Source: Bacillota bacterium
Lineage (GTDB): Bacteria > Bacillota > Clostridia > TANB77 > UBA1234
DNA length: 42,212 bases
Assembly: GCA_016280725.1 (NCBI GenBank)
Contig: JAEEHF010000029.1
Coordinates: forward strand, 1 to 42,212
Direction: 5' to 3'
The notes under the pieces are model-generated. The model made no database searches and was not told the DNA's origin. It saw nothing but the letters and a program-made list of their open reading frames with translations. Made by a program: the position numbers and the translations under genes. Position 1 is the first letter of the stretch; every line of letters starts with the position of its first letter. Shown in pieces: positions 35,261 through 42,212 of the stretch.

Positions 35261-36791
35261 TTATTTCTCTATAATTGTCTTTGCCACTTTAATTCCATCT
35301 ACACAAGCCGTCATGATTCCACCTGCGTATCCTGCACCTTCTCCACAAGGATGAAGACCCACTATACTGGAATTATATCTTTCATCTCGAACAATTCTAA
35401 CTGGTGAAGAACTCCTAGTCTCTGGTCCCGTAAGGATTGCCCCATTTCCAGCAAATCCTCTTAATTTAGTATCAAAGTATAGTATGCCTCTCCTGATAGT
35501 ATCATTTATGTAATTAGGATATAATTCTCGCAGATTGCAATTTAGAGTTCCTGGTTTATACGATGCAGATACATTTTCAACTTGTTTTTCTATTTTCAAA
35601 TAATCGTATACAGGTTGTGATGGGGCATCATAGTTTTCTCCTCCAAGTTTAAATGCTTTTTGTTCAATTTCCCTTTGAAATGTAACACCATTTAATGGAT
35701 TATTATCTATCATAAAATCACTTGGAATAATATTTACTAAAATAGCGCTATTAGCATTTTTACCATCTCTTTTGTGATTACTCATACCATTTGTAACTAT
35801 CCCATTTTTTTCTGATGCTGATGCTATTACTTCACCGCCAGGACACATGCAAAACGTATAACATGTCCTACCAGATTCTTCATCATGATATACAAGCTTA
35901 TATTCAGCTGGCGGAAGATGAAGTTTAGTTTTATTACCATATTGTGCCTCATTTATAAAAGACTGCAAATGCTCTATTCTAAATCCGCATAGAAAACGGT
36001 TTAGGTTCTAATTTAACATTCTTTTTATATAAACAGTTAAAAATATCTCTAGCACTATGTCCTGTAGCCAAAATTACATGTTCGGAACTTATTATTTCAC
36101 CATTTTCCAAAACAACTCCATTAATATGATTATTTGTAATAACAAAATCAGTAACTTTACTATTGAATCTAACTATTGCACCCTTTCTCTGCATATATAA
36201 ACGCATATTTTTAATAACACTTCTTAATATATCAGTACCAACATGTGGCTTAGATAAATACATTATTTCGTTTGGAGCACCAAACTTTACAAAAGTTTTT
36301 AGTACTAACAAATTTAATTCTGAATTTACGTTTGTAGTAAGCTTTCCATCTGAAAAAGCTCCTGCTCCTCCTTCACCAAATTGAACATTAGATCTTTCGT
36401 TTAATATGCGGTTATTTATAAAGTTTTCAACATCCATGATCCTTTCATCAATTGACTTCCCTTGTTCCAATAATATTGGGTTATACCCATTGATAGCTAA
36501 AAGATATGTTGCAAACAAGCCTGCTGGACCTGCACCAACAATTACTGGAGGTTCATCAAAAACAGTCTTATTTTGTACAAAAAAATCTTCATCCTTATAT
36601 ACATCAATTGGCTCATTTATTTTAAATGAATATATATAGTGAACATTATTTTTATCTCTTGCATCAATTGATTTTTTTACAACCTGCCACGTGTTGACCT
36701 CTTTAATATTAATTTTATTCTTTTGACAAGCAATTTCTAAAACCTTTTCATCAGGTAAATCATCATAAATTTTTATGTTAGATAGTAACAT
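35261..36791 (-). CDS. FAD-dependent oxidoreductase (COG2509-like) requiring a +1 frameshift
   Basis: This is a flavoprotein of the uncharacterised FAD-dependent dehydrogenase group. The ATG at 36791 follows GAGGTG. The dinucleotide-binding motif is VIVGAGPAGLFATYLLA near residue 82, followed by ILLEQGKSIDER, a second flavin contact VQFGEGGAGAFSDGKL, and VILATGHSARDIF near 245. At codon 269 the frame reads ATG CGG ATT TAG and stops (35979). Skipping the C of CGG gives P-F-S-M-G-F-R-I-E-H, which is the conserved family sequence, and the frame then runs to 35261 (509 residues, a normal length) with the C-terminal GEGAGYAGGIMTACVDG flavin motif. Both halves look fully conserved, so the gene appears functional if the shift occurs. 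Confidence 0.88.
35984..35987 (-). other. CGG-N +1 frameshift site in the FAD oxidoreductase
   Basis: The zero-frame codon is CGG (35987-35985) after ATG, followed by ATT and TAG. Advancing one base reads GGA TTT AGA, giving the conserved G-F-R-I-E-H. Confidence 0.76.
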
Positions 36792-36800
36792 TTTTCACCT

Positions 36801-36839
36801 CAAAAATATTTAAGAGGCTGTCAAAAGGCAACCTCTTAA
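36801..36839 (-). terminator. cysS terminator
   Basis: TTAAGAGGTTGCC and its imperfect complement form the stem, followed by ATATTTTT on the minus strand, between the cysS stop and the FAD gene start. Confidence 0.65.
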
Positions 36840-36844
36840 TAGTT

Positions 36845-38299
36845 TTATAGTAACTCTTTAATATCCCACGTTGTTCCTTCTTTTGAATCCAAAAGTGAAA
36901 TTCCTGCCTCATCAAGTGAATTCCTAATTTCATCTGCCTTGGTATAGTCTTTTTGTTCCTTGGCTAGACGTCTTTGTTCTATTTTTGAATTTATTTCTTC
37001 TTCGCTGATTGAAATATTATTTAAATATTTCTTTTTTAAGTTTGATATAAATTCTTCTGGTATTTCCTCAAATATAGACAAAATATTATATAACCCAATT
37101 ATTTTTTCTTTAAGAGGAATCAATAATTGAACTTTTTGATCTGCTGACTTCTTCTTATCTGCAATAATCAAATTAATATTCTTCATAACGTCAAATAAAT
37201 TTGCATATGCTTGCGCTGTATTAAAATCATCATCCATAGCTTCAATAAACTTTTGCTCTAATTCATTTGCCAAAGATAATTCTGGAACAATATTATTTGT
37301 GTTGTTTGAATTAACAAATTTGTTTATTTCAGCAAGTGTTTTATAAAAATAATACATATGCTTTTCTGCAAGTAAGAACTCTTCATCATTCACATCCACG
37401 GTGCTTCCATAATGCTTTTGCATAAGCATATACTTAATAACTTCCTTATCGTACTTTGCTAAGGCATCTTTTACTGTTAATGAATTTCCTAAAGATTTAC
37501 TCATCTTTTGACCATTAATTGTAATCAAACCATTATGAATCCAATACTTTGCAAATCTTTTTCCTGTAAGTGCTTCTGTTTGAGCTATTTCATTTTCGTG
37601 ATGTGGAAAAATCAAATCTTTTCCACCACCATGAATATCTATTTGTTCACCCAAATATCTTAAATTCATTGCAGAGCATTCTATGTGCCAGCCCGGTCTA
37701 CCCTTTCCCCATGGAGAATCCCATGAAATCTCACCTTCTTTAGCTGACTTCCAAAGCGCAAAATCTAGAGGATCTTTTTTACCTTCTTCAACATCTTTTC
37801 GAACTCCATTTAACATATCATCTGGATTTCTTTTTGAAAGTTTTCCATACTCAGGATAGCTTTTTACACTAAAGTAAACATCTCCTCGTGAAGATGGATA
37901 TGCATAGCCCTTTTCTATTAGTTTGCTAACAAAGTCAATGATGTTTTCAATATTTTCAGAAGCTTTTGGTTCGAAGTCAGGTCTCTTTACCCCTAACAAA
38001 TCCATAACTCTTTCAACTTCAACTATTCTTTCTTTTGAATACTCTAAAGCATTTATCCCAAGCTGATTGGCGCGCGCTATTATTTTGTCGTCAACATCTG
38101 TAAAGTTTCTTGCGTATTTAACATTATATCCTCTATAAGTTAAGTATCTTTTAATAATATCAAACGTAATAGCTTGTTTAGCATGACCTATATGACAATC
38201 ATCATACACCGTAATTCCGCACGCATACATATTAACGTCCTTACCATTAATAGGCTCAAATTCTTCTTTTGTTTTAGACATAGAATTGTGTACTTTCAT
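36845..38299 (-). CDS. cysS: Cysteinyl-tRNA synthetase
   Basis: This class I synthetase charges tRNA-Cys. The 484-residue protein has YACGITVYDDCHIGHAKQ near residues 26-43 (HIGH motif and a zinc-ligand cysteine), HIECSAMNLRYLG with further zinc ligands, GGGKDLIFPHHENEIAQ, and the KMSKS motif in GQKMSKSLGNS near residue 265. A C-terminal DALR-like helical domain completes it. GGAGG precedes the ATG. It lies 21 bp after the SLH gene and has a terminator behind it. Confidence 0.97.
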   Translation of the reverse strand: MKVHNSMSKTKEEFEPINGKDVNMYACGITVYDDCHIGHAKQAITFDIIKRYLTYRGYNVKYARNFTDVDDKIIARANQLGINALEYSKERIVEVERVMDLLGVKRPDFEPKASENIENIIDFVSKLIEKGYAYPSSRGDVYFSVKSYPEYGKLSKRNPDDMLNGVRKDVEEGKKDPLDFALWKSAKEGEISWDSPWGKGRPGWHIECSAMNLRYLGEQIDIHGGGKDLIFPHHENEIAQTEALTGKRFAKYWIHNGLITINGQKMSKSLGNSLTVKDALAKYDKEVIKYMLMQKHYGSTVDVNDEEFLLAEKHMYYFYKTLAEINKFVNSNNTNNIVPELSLANELEQKFIEAMDDDFNTAQAYANLFDVMKNINLIIADKKKSADQKVQLLIPLKEKIIGLYNILSIFEEIPEEFISNLKKKYLNNISISEEEINSKIEQRRLAKEQKDYTKADEIRNSLDEAGISLLDSKEGTTWDIKELL

Positions 38300-38320
38300 G
38301 TCATATACCTCCTTTAAAAT

Positions 38321-39061
38321 TTAATACACCCTCATAAGTGCTCTCGCAACTTCTGCTCTTGTCATATTTGCATATGGGCGAAGCTCAATTTTTTGTTTTA
38401 TATTATCCATATTTTCTAGCAGCCTATATCTTGCAGCATGTAACACCAATGATCTTTCTTCATCAGTTAACGGACTTATGTCTGTATAATTTGGTAATTC
38501 TCCATCTGTAAATTGTGGAATGCCTTTCATTTTTATCTGTATTTTTGAAAGAATTGTAATAACTTCAAGTCGTGTTATAGGATCATCTATGTTATAAGCA
38601 TTAATATTTCCATGTTCAATTATCCCCTGCATTTCAGCGATGGCGACATACTTAGCTGTATAATGATCGAATGAAGTAGGGATATCATAATAATCTATTC
38701 TGTTGATGCCATTTTCGTTGTTATTTACTCCAAGTGCCAAGCTTATTGCTAATTTAATGAAATCTCCTTTTCCAACAGGGTTATTAGGTTTAAAAGTCCC
38801 ATCATCATAACCTTCTATGATTCCAACATCGCTCCCTTTTAGTATCTCATTTATTGCAAAATTGTATTTATATCCCGTCTGTTGTTTCCCATCAACAGTG
38901 ATTTTGATTTCTCTTCCATCCCTGTCTCTCGCAACTTCTTGCAAATCAGAAAACTTAAGGTTATTTGTTAGTGGAATAACTGCTTGAGTATTATATATCT
39001 TTGCATAACATATTGTTCCCATCAATCCCCCAGCAAGCATAAAACATAGCAATTTTCTCAT
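38321..39061 (-). CDS. SLH-domain secreted protein
   Basis: This 246-residue exported protein has a signal peptide (about residues 1-20, MRKLLCFMLAGGLMGTICYA) and three divergent SLH segments: INEILKGSDVGIIEGYDDGTFKPNNPVGKGDFIKL (SLH1), AEMQGIIEHGNINAYNIDDPITRLEVITIL (SLH2) and YRLLENMDNIKQKIELRPYANMTRAEVARALM (SLH3). It has no other domain, so it may be a wall-bound cap. AAGGAG precedes the ATG. Unlike the SLH gene at 11909-13557 its frame is unbroken and has no CGG. Confidence 0.88.
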   Translation of the reverse strand: MRKLLCFMLAGGLMGTICYAKIYNTQAVIPLTNNLKFSDLQEVARDRDGREIKITVDGKQQTGYKYNFAINEILKGSDVGIIEGYDDGTFKPNNPVGKGDFIKLAISLALGVNNNENGINRIDYYDIPTSFDHYTAKYVAIAEMQGIIEHGNINAYNIDDPITRLEVITILSKIQIKMKGIPQFTDGELPNYTDISPLTDEERSLVLHAARYRLLENMDNIKQKIELRPYANMTRAEVARALMRVY

Positions 39062-39094
39062 AAGACCACTCCTTTTGTATTTTAATATTTTTAT

Positions 39095-39601
39095 CTATTT
39101 TGTGTTTTTACCATCCTTTGCTTTAAAAACAAATATTTTACTTAGTATATAGTTTAAAATAATAACTACAATTTGAATTAATGTTTTTACTAGCATTTCG
39201 TTAAAATTCAATAAAGTAGCAAATACAAAAAAGAAAACCATATCAAATGCAAATGTACTTGCTCTAGCCATCGCAAATTTTGTAAATTCTTTAAAGAGAT
39301 TTTTTTCATCACTTACAAAAACATATTCCCTGTTTAGAAAGTATGCAACTACAATACTAGATACTATTGAAATAAAATTAGCAACATTTTCATTTAGTGG
39401 TGTTTGGATAAGCAAGTAAAAAAATGCAAGACAAAAAATAGTTGTCAAAAAACCACATATTAAGTATTTAATAAGATGTACGAACTTTTCTTTATCTTTA
39501 ACTAAACCAGTTATTTTTGAAAAACCTTTTTTAGCATCAAAAAATGTAAAAAGTTTTGTATTTATTATAAAGTCAACAACACTATTTAAAAACTTATCCA
39601 T
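39095..39601 (-). CDS. GtrA-family membrane protein
   Basis: GtrA-like proteins are small four-helix membrane proteins thought to flip undecaprenyl-phosphate-linked sugars. In this 168-residue protein the first helix starts in LIKYLICGFLTTIFCLAFFYLLI, followed by the conserved VANFISIVSSIVVAYFLNREYVF, a third helix (FAFDMVFFFVFATLL) and a fourth (IQIVVIILNYILSKIFVF). GGTAGG precedes the ATG. No glycosyltransferase is adjacent. Confidence 0.9.
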   Translation of the reverse strand: MDKFLNSVVDFIINTKLFTFFDAKKGFSKITGLVKDKEKFVHLIKYLICGFLTTIFCLAFFYLLIQTPLNENVANFISIVSSIVVAYFLNREYVFVSDEKNLFKEFTKFAMARASTFAFDMVFFFVFATLLNFNEMLVKTLIQIVVIILNYILSKIFVFKAKDGKNTK

Positions 39602-39678
39602 TATAACCTACCTTTTATACCTCAAATTAATTCATTTTCTGCATGAATCAACTTATTTAGATATTTTACCACAAATAT

Positions 39679-39707
39679 TTGATAACTTAAACAAAAAATG
39701 ATAAAAT
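39679..39707 (+). promoter_or_regulatory. Promoter of the HD-domain gene
   Basis: TTGATA, a 17-bp spacer and TAAAAT lie 34 bp upstream of the ATG at 39742. Confidence 0.75.
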
Positions 39708-39741
39708 AGGCTAAATTGTACCATTTTTAAGGAGCAAGATA

Positions 39742-40215
39742 ATGAAAAAAGGAAAAATCAACTCATATAAATCGAAAAAAGCTTTTTGGAAAATAATCCT
39801 AAATAAAGCTTATTTTAGGAAACTAAAGCAAGAACTCCAAAAATATTATCAGCATGGAAATACAACAACATACAAACATTCAAGAAATGTTGCCTATGAG
39901 GCTTTTTTATTTGCATTGAAGCACAATATAAAAATAAACTATGAGCGATTAGTATGTGGATCATTTTGTCATGACTTTTTTATGTATGACTGGCACGAAA
40001 AAAGTACTGAACACCGTTTGCATGGTTATACCCATGCTCATACCGCTGCGATTAATGCAAAAAAGCACTTTGACCTAGATGAGCATGAATTATCTATGAT
40101 AGAAAGCCATATGTGGCCTCTTAATTTAACAAAACTCCCAAAAAGTAAAGAGGCTTGGATCCTATGTCTCGCAGATAAGAAAGTAGCTTTAGCTGAGACC
40201 TTTAGCAGAAGATGA
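39742..40215 (+). CDS. HD-domain phosphohydrolase-like protein
   Basis: This 157-residue protein has the metal-binding HD-domain pattern: a first histidine in TYKHSRNVAYEA, the HD pair in CGSFCHDFFMYDW, further histidines in HLHGYTHAHTAA and IESHMWPLN, and a distal aspartate in LCLADKKVAL. HD enzymes remove phosphate from nucleotides and other small molecules; the substrate cannot be named. AAGGAG precedes the ATG and a promoter lies upstream. The family is common and small forms like this are usually uncharacterised. Confidence 0.88.
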   Translation: MKKGKINSYKSKKAFWKIILNKAYFRKLKQELQKYYQHGNTTTYKHSRNVAYEAFLFALKHNIKINYERLVCGSFCHDFFMYDWHEKSTEHRLHGYTHAHTAAINAKKHFDLDEHELSMIESHMWPLNLTKLPKSKEAWILCLADKKVALAETFSRR

Positions 40216-40224
40216 TTTAAATTC

Positions 40225-40253
40225 TTGAATTTTCACATTTTTCATGTTAAAAT
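40225..40253 (+). promoter_or_regulatory. Promoter of tRNA-Gln
   Basis: TTGAAT, a 17-bp spacer and TAAAAT end 20 bp before the tRNA 5' end. Confidence 0.75.
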
Positions 40254-40272
40254 TTCTTTTGCTAATTTATAT

Positions 40273-40348
40273 TCGGGTGTCGCCAAGTGGTAAGGCATCA
40301 GACTCTGACTCTGACAGTACGTGGGTTCGAATCCTACCACCCGAGCCA
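40273..40348 (+). tRNA. tRNA-Gln (CTG)
   Basis: The acceptor TCGGGTG pairs with CACCCGA, and the CCA is encoded. The anticodon arm TCAGA-CTCTGAC-TCTGA presents CTG. The T arm contains GTTCGAATC. Its 3' end is repeated twice downstream. Confidence 0.93.
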
Positions 40349-40356
40349 AAATAAAA

Positions 40357-40386
40357 GCAGGTAGCTTAAGCTACCTGCCTTTATTT
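40357..40386 (+). terminator. tRNA-Gln terminator
   Basis: GCAGGTAGCTTAAGCTACCTGC is a perfect palindrome followed by CTTTATTTT. A close relative of this stem terminates the membrane orphan gene at 40680-40709. Confidence 0.88.
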
Positions 40387-40651
40387 TGCTTTAGTGTGAT
40401 TCGAACCCGCGACAAGACAACGAACGAAGTGAAGTTGGATTGGGGTTCGCATTGCGAAGCAATCCTCGAGCGTAGCGAGAGTACCCTACCACCCGAGCCA
40501 TTGAAAAACTCCCCTCAAAAGGGGAGTTTTTTGATGGCATGATTGAAAGGATTCGAACACAAAGAAGACCTAGCACAAAGTGCGACGGGCTTCGGATTCG
40601 CATTCCGAAGGAATCTGCGACCAGAGGGAGCATATCCTACCACCCGAGCCA
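40387..40651 (+). repeat. Tandem tRNA-Gln 3'-end copies with hairpin inserts
   Basis: The 16-mer CCTACCACCCGAGCCA, the acceptor end of tRNA-Gln, recurs at 40485-40500 and 40636-40651, 152 and 151 bp apart. Each copy is preceded by a related segment starting GATTCGAAC and holding small hairpins: GCATTGCGAAGCAATC in the first, GCATTCCGAAGGAATC in the second. The stem changes are compensatory. No gene is seen in this stretch. The copies may mark repeated integration at the tRNA end or a tRNA-derived mobile repeat. Confidence 0.75.
40504..40533. terminator. Bidirectional hairpin terminator inside the tRNA-end repeats
   Basis: AAAAACTCCCCT and AGGGGAGTTTTT form a perfect stem with a CAAA loop. 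Confidence 0.8.
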
Positions 40652-40679
40652 AATCGTCGCAAGTTTATTTGACAAGTAA

Positions 40680-40709
40680 CAAAAAAGCAGGTAGCCCAAA
40701 CTACCTGCC
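40680..40709 (-). terminator. Terminator of the membrane orphan gene
   Basis: GCAGGTAGTTTGGGCTACCTGC is followed by TTTTTT on the minus strand, 13 bp after the stop. It shares its stem sequence with the tRNA-Gln terminator. Confidence 0.85.
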
Positions 40710-40721
40710 TTTCAGCATGCT

Positions 40722-41057
40722 TTAGAAAAATCTTCCAGCAAATGCTTCAACTATAGAAAGAATTAACGAACCAGATGTAATAATCCCCAAGAGGTAAATT
40801 CCGCCTAAAAATGGAAATACTCCAGACACTTGATTAGCCGTGGCCCTTTCTCCAATAATGAAATAAGCGATAGATAGTGCAAAAGAGCCCACATGAATTC
40901 CCCAAAGAACCGGATGATAAACCAGGAATGCAATCTCGAATACTCCCAAAATAGCCATCAAAACTATCTTATACTTCTTCTCAATTTCACCATTCCGAAT
41001 GGAAAAAAAGAGAACTCCTGCAAAGCAAACCACACAGATAATCATCAGAATATTCAT
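40722..41057 (-). CDS. Small four-helix membrane orphan, possibly acquired
   Basis: I do not recognise this 111-residue protein. Hydrophobic segments lie near residues 2-19, 30-48, 52-68 and 82-106. AGGAGG precedes the ATG at 41057. Its ISIRNGE-like loop (SIRNGEIEKK) uses CGG for arginine, unlike resident genes. Its promoter is near consensus and the leader is about 125 bases, with no gene in it. Together with its terminator this forms a self-contained unit beside the tRNA-Gln repeats, a usual place for acquired genes. Confidence 0.65.
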   Translation of the reverse strand: MNILMIICVVCFAGVLFFSIRNGEIEKKYKIVLMAILGVFEIAFLVYHPVLWGIHVGSFALSIAYFIIGERATANQVSGVFPFLGGIYLLGIITSGSLILSIVEAFAGRFF

Positions 41058-41188
41058 GAAAAGCCTCCTATTCTCTTTCGTACGTCGTCAGAACTTTGTG
41101 ATGATGAGACATTTATCCTCCTTTTTACACGTTCTTTCTCCTTTCTCGTTACAACTCGAAAATCCGCAAATTCAACTTGACGGTTAGT

Positions 41189-41217
41189 ATTATATCACTT
41201 GTTTACATAATTTTCAA
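41189..41217 (-). promoter_or_regulatory. Promoter of the membrane orphan
   Basis: TTGAAA (41217-41212), a 17-bp spacer and TATAAT (41194-41189). The stretch 41058-41188 holds only the long leader. Confidence 0.8.
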
Positions 41218-41233
41218 CATGTTTTTAGTGAAC

Positions 41234-41289
41234 TTTTGGGGACACGACATTGAGGAGAATTATTTCTCCCTAATGTCGTGTCCCCAAAA
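41234..41289. repeat. Large perfect palindrome (REP-like)
   Basis: The 18-bp perfect arms TTTTGGGGACACGACATT and their complement enclose an inner GGAGAA/TTCTCC hairpin. No T run follows on either strand, so it is not a standard terminator. GGGGACA-ended palindromes resemble REP elements mobilised by RAYT transposases; none is encoded here. Confidence 0.75.
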
Positions 41290-41295
41290 AGCTTA

Positions 41296-41324
41296 TTGCT
41301 CTCTATGTTTACTCGTGTTATCAT
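41296..41324 (+). promoter_or_regulatory. Promoter of the ATP-binding orphan
   Basis: TTGCTC, a 17-bp spacer and TATCAT lie 58 bp upstream of the ATG at 41383. Confidence 0.65.
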
Positions 41325-41382
41325 AGTACCGTCAAATAAAGCAATTCAACTGACCTTTACAATCAAGAAGGAGGTTCATTAT

Positions 41383-41928
41383 ATGAAACATATAATTGTA
41401 GCAGGAGCCCCTAGATCTGGAAAAACAACTATTTCTCGTGAACTTACTTATCTTGGATATGTCCACTACCGGCTTGACTCAATAAAACGGGCTGTTTTTT
41501 CTATTTTCTGCCCTGGTGTGCATGATTGGCACAAAGCTAGTAAAGTGACTGTCGAAATAATCGAAAAGCTTGTAGATGATAATGATCAAGAATCATCTCG
41601 TATGGAATATTTTATTTTTGATACTCCACATGTTTATCCTGAGGACGTTAGACATTTGGATAAAAATAAATATCTTATTGTTTTCCTTGGATATACAGAT
41701 GTCTCGCTCGAAGATAAAGTTAATCATATTCTTGCACATGATACCAAAACATGTTGGACGCAAAAACTTCCTCGTGAAAAGCTTACATCACTTGTTGAAG
41801 GAAATATCGCCTTTAGTAAGGAAATCTCAGCACAGTGTGTAGAGTATGGGATTCCATATTTTGATGTTAGTCACGATATCGCACTTGTACTAAGTCGAGT
41901 CAAAAGATACATTGAATTAAATTCATAA
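41383..41928 (+). CDS. P-loop kinase-like ATP-binding protein, possibly acquired
   Basis: This 181-residue protein begins MKHIIVAGAPRSGKTTISRE, a Walker A motif (GAPRSGKT) at residues 8-15, followed by YRLDSIKRAVF and a later FIFDTPHVYP that may be the Walker B region. The layout is that of small nucleoside or shikimate-like kinases (AAA_33/zeta-toxin-like group), but the substrate cannot be named. AAGGAGG precedes the ATG at 41383. Two arginines (YRLD and KRAV) are CGG, so like the other orphans it seems to come from a lineage that reads CGG as arginine. If CGG shifts the frame in this host, only about 30 residues would be made. Confidence 0.75.
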   Translation: MKHIIVAGAPRSGKTTISRELTYLGYVHYRLDSIKRAVFSIFCPGVHDWHKASKVTVEIIEKLVDDNDQESSRMEYFIFDTPHVYPEDVRHLDKNKYLIVFLGYTDVSLEDKVNHILAHDTKTCWTQKLPREKLTSLVEGNIAFSKEISAQCVEYGIPYFDVSHDIALVLSRVKRYIELNS

Positions 41929-41935
41929 TCAATTA

Positions 41936-41970
41936 AAAAGATGCAGGCAAACTTGCTTGCATCTTTTTTA
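41936..41970. terminator. Bidirectional terminator between the orphan kinase and glmS
   Basis: GATGCAGGCAA and TTGCTTGCATC pair around ACT, with A5 before and T6 after. Confidence 0.88.
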
Positions 41971-41972
41971 TG

Positions 41973-42212
41973 TTATTCAACTGTTACACTCTTTGCAAGA
42001 TTACGAGGTTTATCAACGTCAAGCCCTTTAGCACATGAAATGTAGTACCCTAACAATTGTAGTGGGATTACTGCGAGCGAAGTTGCAAAGTGTGAATCAA
42101 TTTTTGGAACATAAACAGTAAAGTTTGCTGTATCTTCTATATTGAAGTTTCCTGCTAAAGTTAAACCAACAGTATATGCTCCTCTACTCTTTACTTCAAC
42201 TAAGTTGCTAAC
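41973..42212 (-). CDS. glmS: Glucosamine-6-phosphate synthase, C-terminal part
   Basis: Only the last 79 codons lie in the window. They translate as the end of the second SIS isomerase domain: SRGAYTVGLTLAG, then IPLQLLGYYISCAKGLDVDKP and the invariant ending RNLAKSVTVE. GlmS makes glucosamine-6-phosphate from fructose-6-phosphate and glutamine for wall synthesis. The N-terminal part and any glmS ribozyme would lie beyond base 42212. Confidence 0.95.
   Translation of the reverse strand, partial: VSNLVEVKSRGAYTVGLTLAGNFNIEDTANFTVYVPKIDSHFATSLAVIPLQLLGYYISCAKGLDVDKPRNLAKSVTVE

Noticed and set aside
40321-40725. Several short open frames over the tRNA-Gln downstream region
   Set aside because: They run through tRNA ends, terminators and hairpins and lack ribosome sites.

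Overview
The window looks like chromosome of an uncultured, low-GC Gram-positive bacterium, probably a gut-type member of the Clostridia. The evidence is AT-rich coding sequence, strong AGGAGG ribosome-binding sites, a T-box in front of tyrS, rpsU beside yqeY, RqcH and RqcP, SLH-domain surface proteins, RecD2, ComFC, HU and a PhoP/PhoR-like two-component pair. Most genes are on the minus strand.

Layout. 1-1533: parB (cut by the window edge) and parA, with three TTCCGGAA palindromes upstream. 1736-1958: tRNA-Tyr and tRNA-Met. 2028-7173: a small membrane protein, rqcH, a YgjP-type metallopeptidase, a GC-rich secreted orphan, rqcP, a roughly 210-nt rod-like palindrome (candidate structured RNA) and hup. 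7403-11863: a lipid/polysaccharide flippase coupled to a KAP-type NTPase, then comFC. 11909-13557: an SLH surface protein. 13597-18896: recD2 and a three-gene set with two pilin-like proteins and a GLUG-repeat protein. 19020-21480: yqeY, rpsU, rpsT, tyrS and its T-box. 21578-26329: orphan genes, ogg, double-hairpin repeats and the PhoPR-like pair. 26443-35090: three cell-surface or cell-wall proteins, including a 1576-residue repeat protein. 35261-40215: FAD oxidoreductase, cysS, an SLH protein, GtrA and an HD protein. 40273-42212: tRNA-Gln with tandem copies of its 3' end, two orphan genes and the end of glmS.

The main discovery is a recoding pattern. Three otherwise healthy genes (parA, the SLH gene twice, and the FAD oxidoreductase) are broken by a +1 shift. 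At all four sites the extra base is a C that makes an in-frame CGG codon, and skipping it restores a conserved glycine (C-GGT or C-GGA). In a manual scan of about 11,000 codons of resident genes I found no other in-frame CGG. Only the orphan, transfer-like genes (5356-6039, 21578-21865, 25850-26329, 40722-41057, 41383-41928) use CGG as apparent arginine. I infer that CGG is unassigned or very poorly decoded in this lineage and acts as a +1 frameshift (CGGN to Gly) signal. rpsU carries a separate +1 shift at a CTT-AAA-G sequence that resembles the Ty1 slippery site.

The orphan genes behave as self-contained cassettes. Each has a near-consensus promoter with a 17-bp spacer, most have their own terminator, and their base composition differs from their neighbours.
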